Shown in pieces: positions 62,548 through 64,000 of a stretch of DNA of 64,000 bases (position 1 is the stretch's first letter; every line of letters starts with the position of its first letter). The stretch comes from Varroa destructor (taxonomy: Eukaryota; Arthropoda; Arachnida; Mesostigmata; Varroidae). The notes beneath the pieces are model-generated. The model was given only the letters and a program-made list of their open reading frames with translations. It was not told the origin of the DNA and made no database searches. The stretch covers positions 41,662,837-41,726,836 of the forward strand of contig NW_019211455.1 in NCBI RefSeq assembly GCF_002443255.2, read 5' to 3'. The translations under genes and the position numbers were made by a program.

Positions 62548-62687
62548 TTAGAAAGGAGCGAAAGGAAAAATTTCATCGTACTCCTGAGGCTGCTGGGAAT
62601 CAGGAGAAAAGAAATAATAGATATTAGAGTAACTGATGAAGTTTCTCACCAGCCGAGTAACCCGCAAGGGGCAGATGACCTCGACGT
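62548..62687 (-). CDS. Candidate terminal two exons of an unrecognised gene
   Basis: Exon 62650-62687 (acceptor CAG, donor GTGAGA) and exon 62548-62592 are split by a 57-base intron with a strong pyrimidine tract before its CAG. They join in frame to encode DVEVICPLRVTRL followed by QPQEYDEIFPFAPF and a TAA stop. The intron is textbook in form and the residues look protein-like. Upstream exons should lie above 62700 on the minus strand; a segment ending in a GTACGA donor near 63320 has a matching phase. The family is not recognised. A minus-strand ATG at 62574-62576 also opens a 66-codon frame with a signal-peptide-like start, an alternative reading. Confidence 0.33.
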
Positions 62688-64000
62688 CTGCGGTGGGAAC
62701 CCAAGGACACCGTTCGGGCAAAAGGGTAAAAAAAAAGCGAAACAGCGACTAACAATAACTAAGACTAACACATTTATTAAGGGAAAACAGTAGAAGCCGA
62801 AAATATAAATAGCAATTTATTACAGTTAAACACATTTACGACCACCCGATTCATTCCGGTAACGCTTAATGGACAAGGGCCCTGGTTGTAAGTCTTCACT
62901 GCAAAGAATGACCGTCTTTTCGTTCAAGCTTAGCATTAATTGATATTAAAGCTGTAGGCGCAACCGTCTTCACCTAAGTGCTGAGGGTCACACTGTTCTA
63001 TTCCGTCTGTACCATTTATACATAGACATTATGTGGTATCCTCAACATATCGTAGTAACACAGCGCAATAGTGTGGTCCCACATATATCGTTTTAACGCA
63101 GTGCAATATCGCAGCTCTAGATGTAGGGTTTTAGCGCAAATAATAGAACAACGCTCAACCGGTTGTATAATAAGTGTATAATAACAACCCTATCGTTATT
63201 GTGCGACTAATATGAATTACTACGCGTCGTTTTTTGGGGCGAAATATATAAGAGCGTTAATGAGGGAAGATAATATAGTTTAAGCAAGACAACAGCAAGT
63301 AGGTGGTACCTCCGTCGTACCTGTTCCCTGCGAGACTCCTTGCGGCAGTCGGCGACACAACAGGGTTATCCCCGAATTTCCGTCAGCGAACACACTCTAC
63401 ACCGCTAACACAGCAAAGAAGATGGAGCCGTTTGTAATTACGGTTAAATAACGGGAACTAGATGACAAGCTACGGCAGACAAGTGCACGCCTGTCTGTGC
63501 TACGTATGTTTGACGTGTGTCATACGTAAGTGTGCATGAGTGGCACAATAGTCTCACGGATGTACTAATGGCGAGCAAGACAAGCATTAAACTAACAAGA
63601 GAAAAGAACTGTGGAGTACAACGTGCACGGCAAAACGACGGGCGATTGTTACGTACTAGAGAATGGGATAACCCTTAGCACATGTACATGTACTTTTTTG
63701 TTCTTCATACACTTTAAGTTATACGATTTAAACTTTTTAAGTTTTTTTTTATTCAAATCAATCAAATTTGATTAGTGAGTGCCCCCTTCAATGTAGAAAG
63801 TGAACCATGTGGGTTGAAAAGAGTGCAATTTTAAGTAGCAATAAGATACAATATGGCACATATAGGGATATCATTAGTTTTAAAAAACTCAATATTGACA
63901 ATGGGTACCGTTAAAAAAGCTTTTGTTGTGAATACAAAGTCGCGGCTCGATGGAATTAGAGGCAACCTAAAGGAAGAATGCAACTTACTATTAACTTTCG
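62688..64000. other. End of window, no recognised gene
   Basis: Non-coding by inspection, apart from the possible exon near 63320-63400 (-) mentioned with 62548-62687. No repeats of note beyond short A and T runs. Confidence 0.45.

Noticed and set aside
1..64000. CRISPR array, rRNA or bacterial operon
   Set aside because: There are no regularly spaced direct repeats, no rRNA-like blocks and no runs of adjacent open frames with ribosome binding sites.

Overview
This is a 64 kb stretch of a eukaryotic nuclear genome: AT-rich, gene-poor, with spliceosomal introns, dinucleotide microsatellites, tRNA-derived repeats and a 100-N scaffold gap at 4860-4959. A 7-TM gustatory-receptor-like gene, a 5'-nucleotidase of the arthropod ecto-nucleotidase type and a decayed mariner transposase point to an arthropod. 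A mite or tick is my best guess, by inference only. Nothing prokaryotic is seen.

Three protein genes are well supported, all on the minus strand. (1) 12008-18553 is a 5'-nucleotidase/apyrase family gene. I rebuilt it as nine exons that join in frame into 610 residues, with a signal peptide, all metal-binding motifs, the C-terminal nucleotide-binding domain and a hydrophobic C-terminal tail. (2) 44934-45860 is an intronless 308-residue LUC7-like U1 snRNP protein with both zinc fingers at exact family spacing but no RS tail. (3) 50675-51739 is an intronless 354-residue multi-pass protein resembling arthropod gustatory receptors. The three sit far apart and nothing suggests they work together.

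The rest is mostly intergenic. On the plus strand, 40743-41336 holds a frameshifted mariner transposase. A family of short tRNA-derived (SINE-like) repeats with a shared body downstream of the B box clusters at about 53-60 kb. Several long, nearly loop-free palindromes are present (2684-2723, 20467-20507, 38744-38780, 41904-41979, 53102-53157). Several weaker coding-like segments are listed at low confidence because GC-richer patches here are often open in two or three frames by chance: 3600-4516, 29565-29796, 48239-48332, 52256-52633, 60617-60811 and 62548-62687.

Region by region: 1-3.6 kb is non-coding with a 40-bp palindrome. 3.6-4.5 kb is a coding-like minus-strand patch. 4.5-12 kb is non-coding with the gap. 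12-18.6 kb is the nucleotidase gene. 18.6-40.7 kb is long intergenic DNA. 40.7-41.3 kb is mariner. 44.9-45.9 kb is LUC7-like. 50.7-51.7 kb is the receptor, followed by SINE-rich DNA to 60 kb. 60.6-62.7 kb is a GC-richer block with candidate small exons. The remainder is non-coding.
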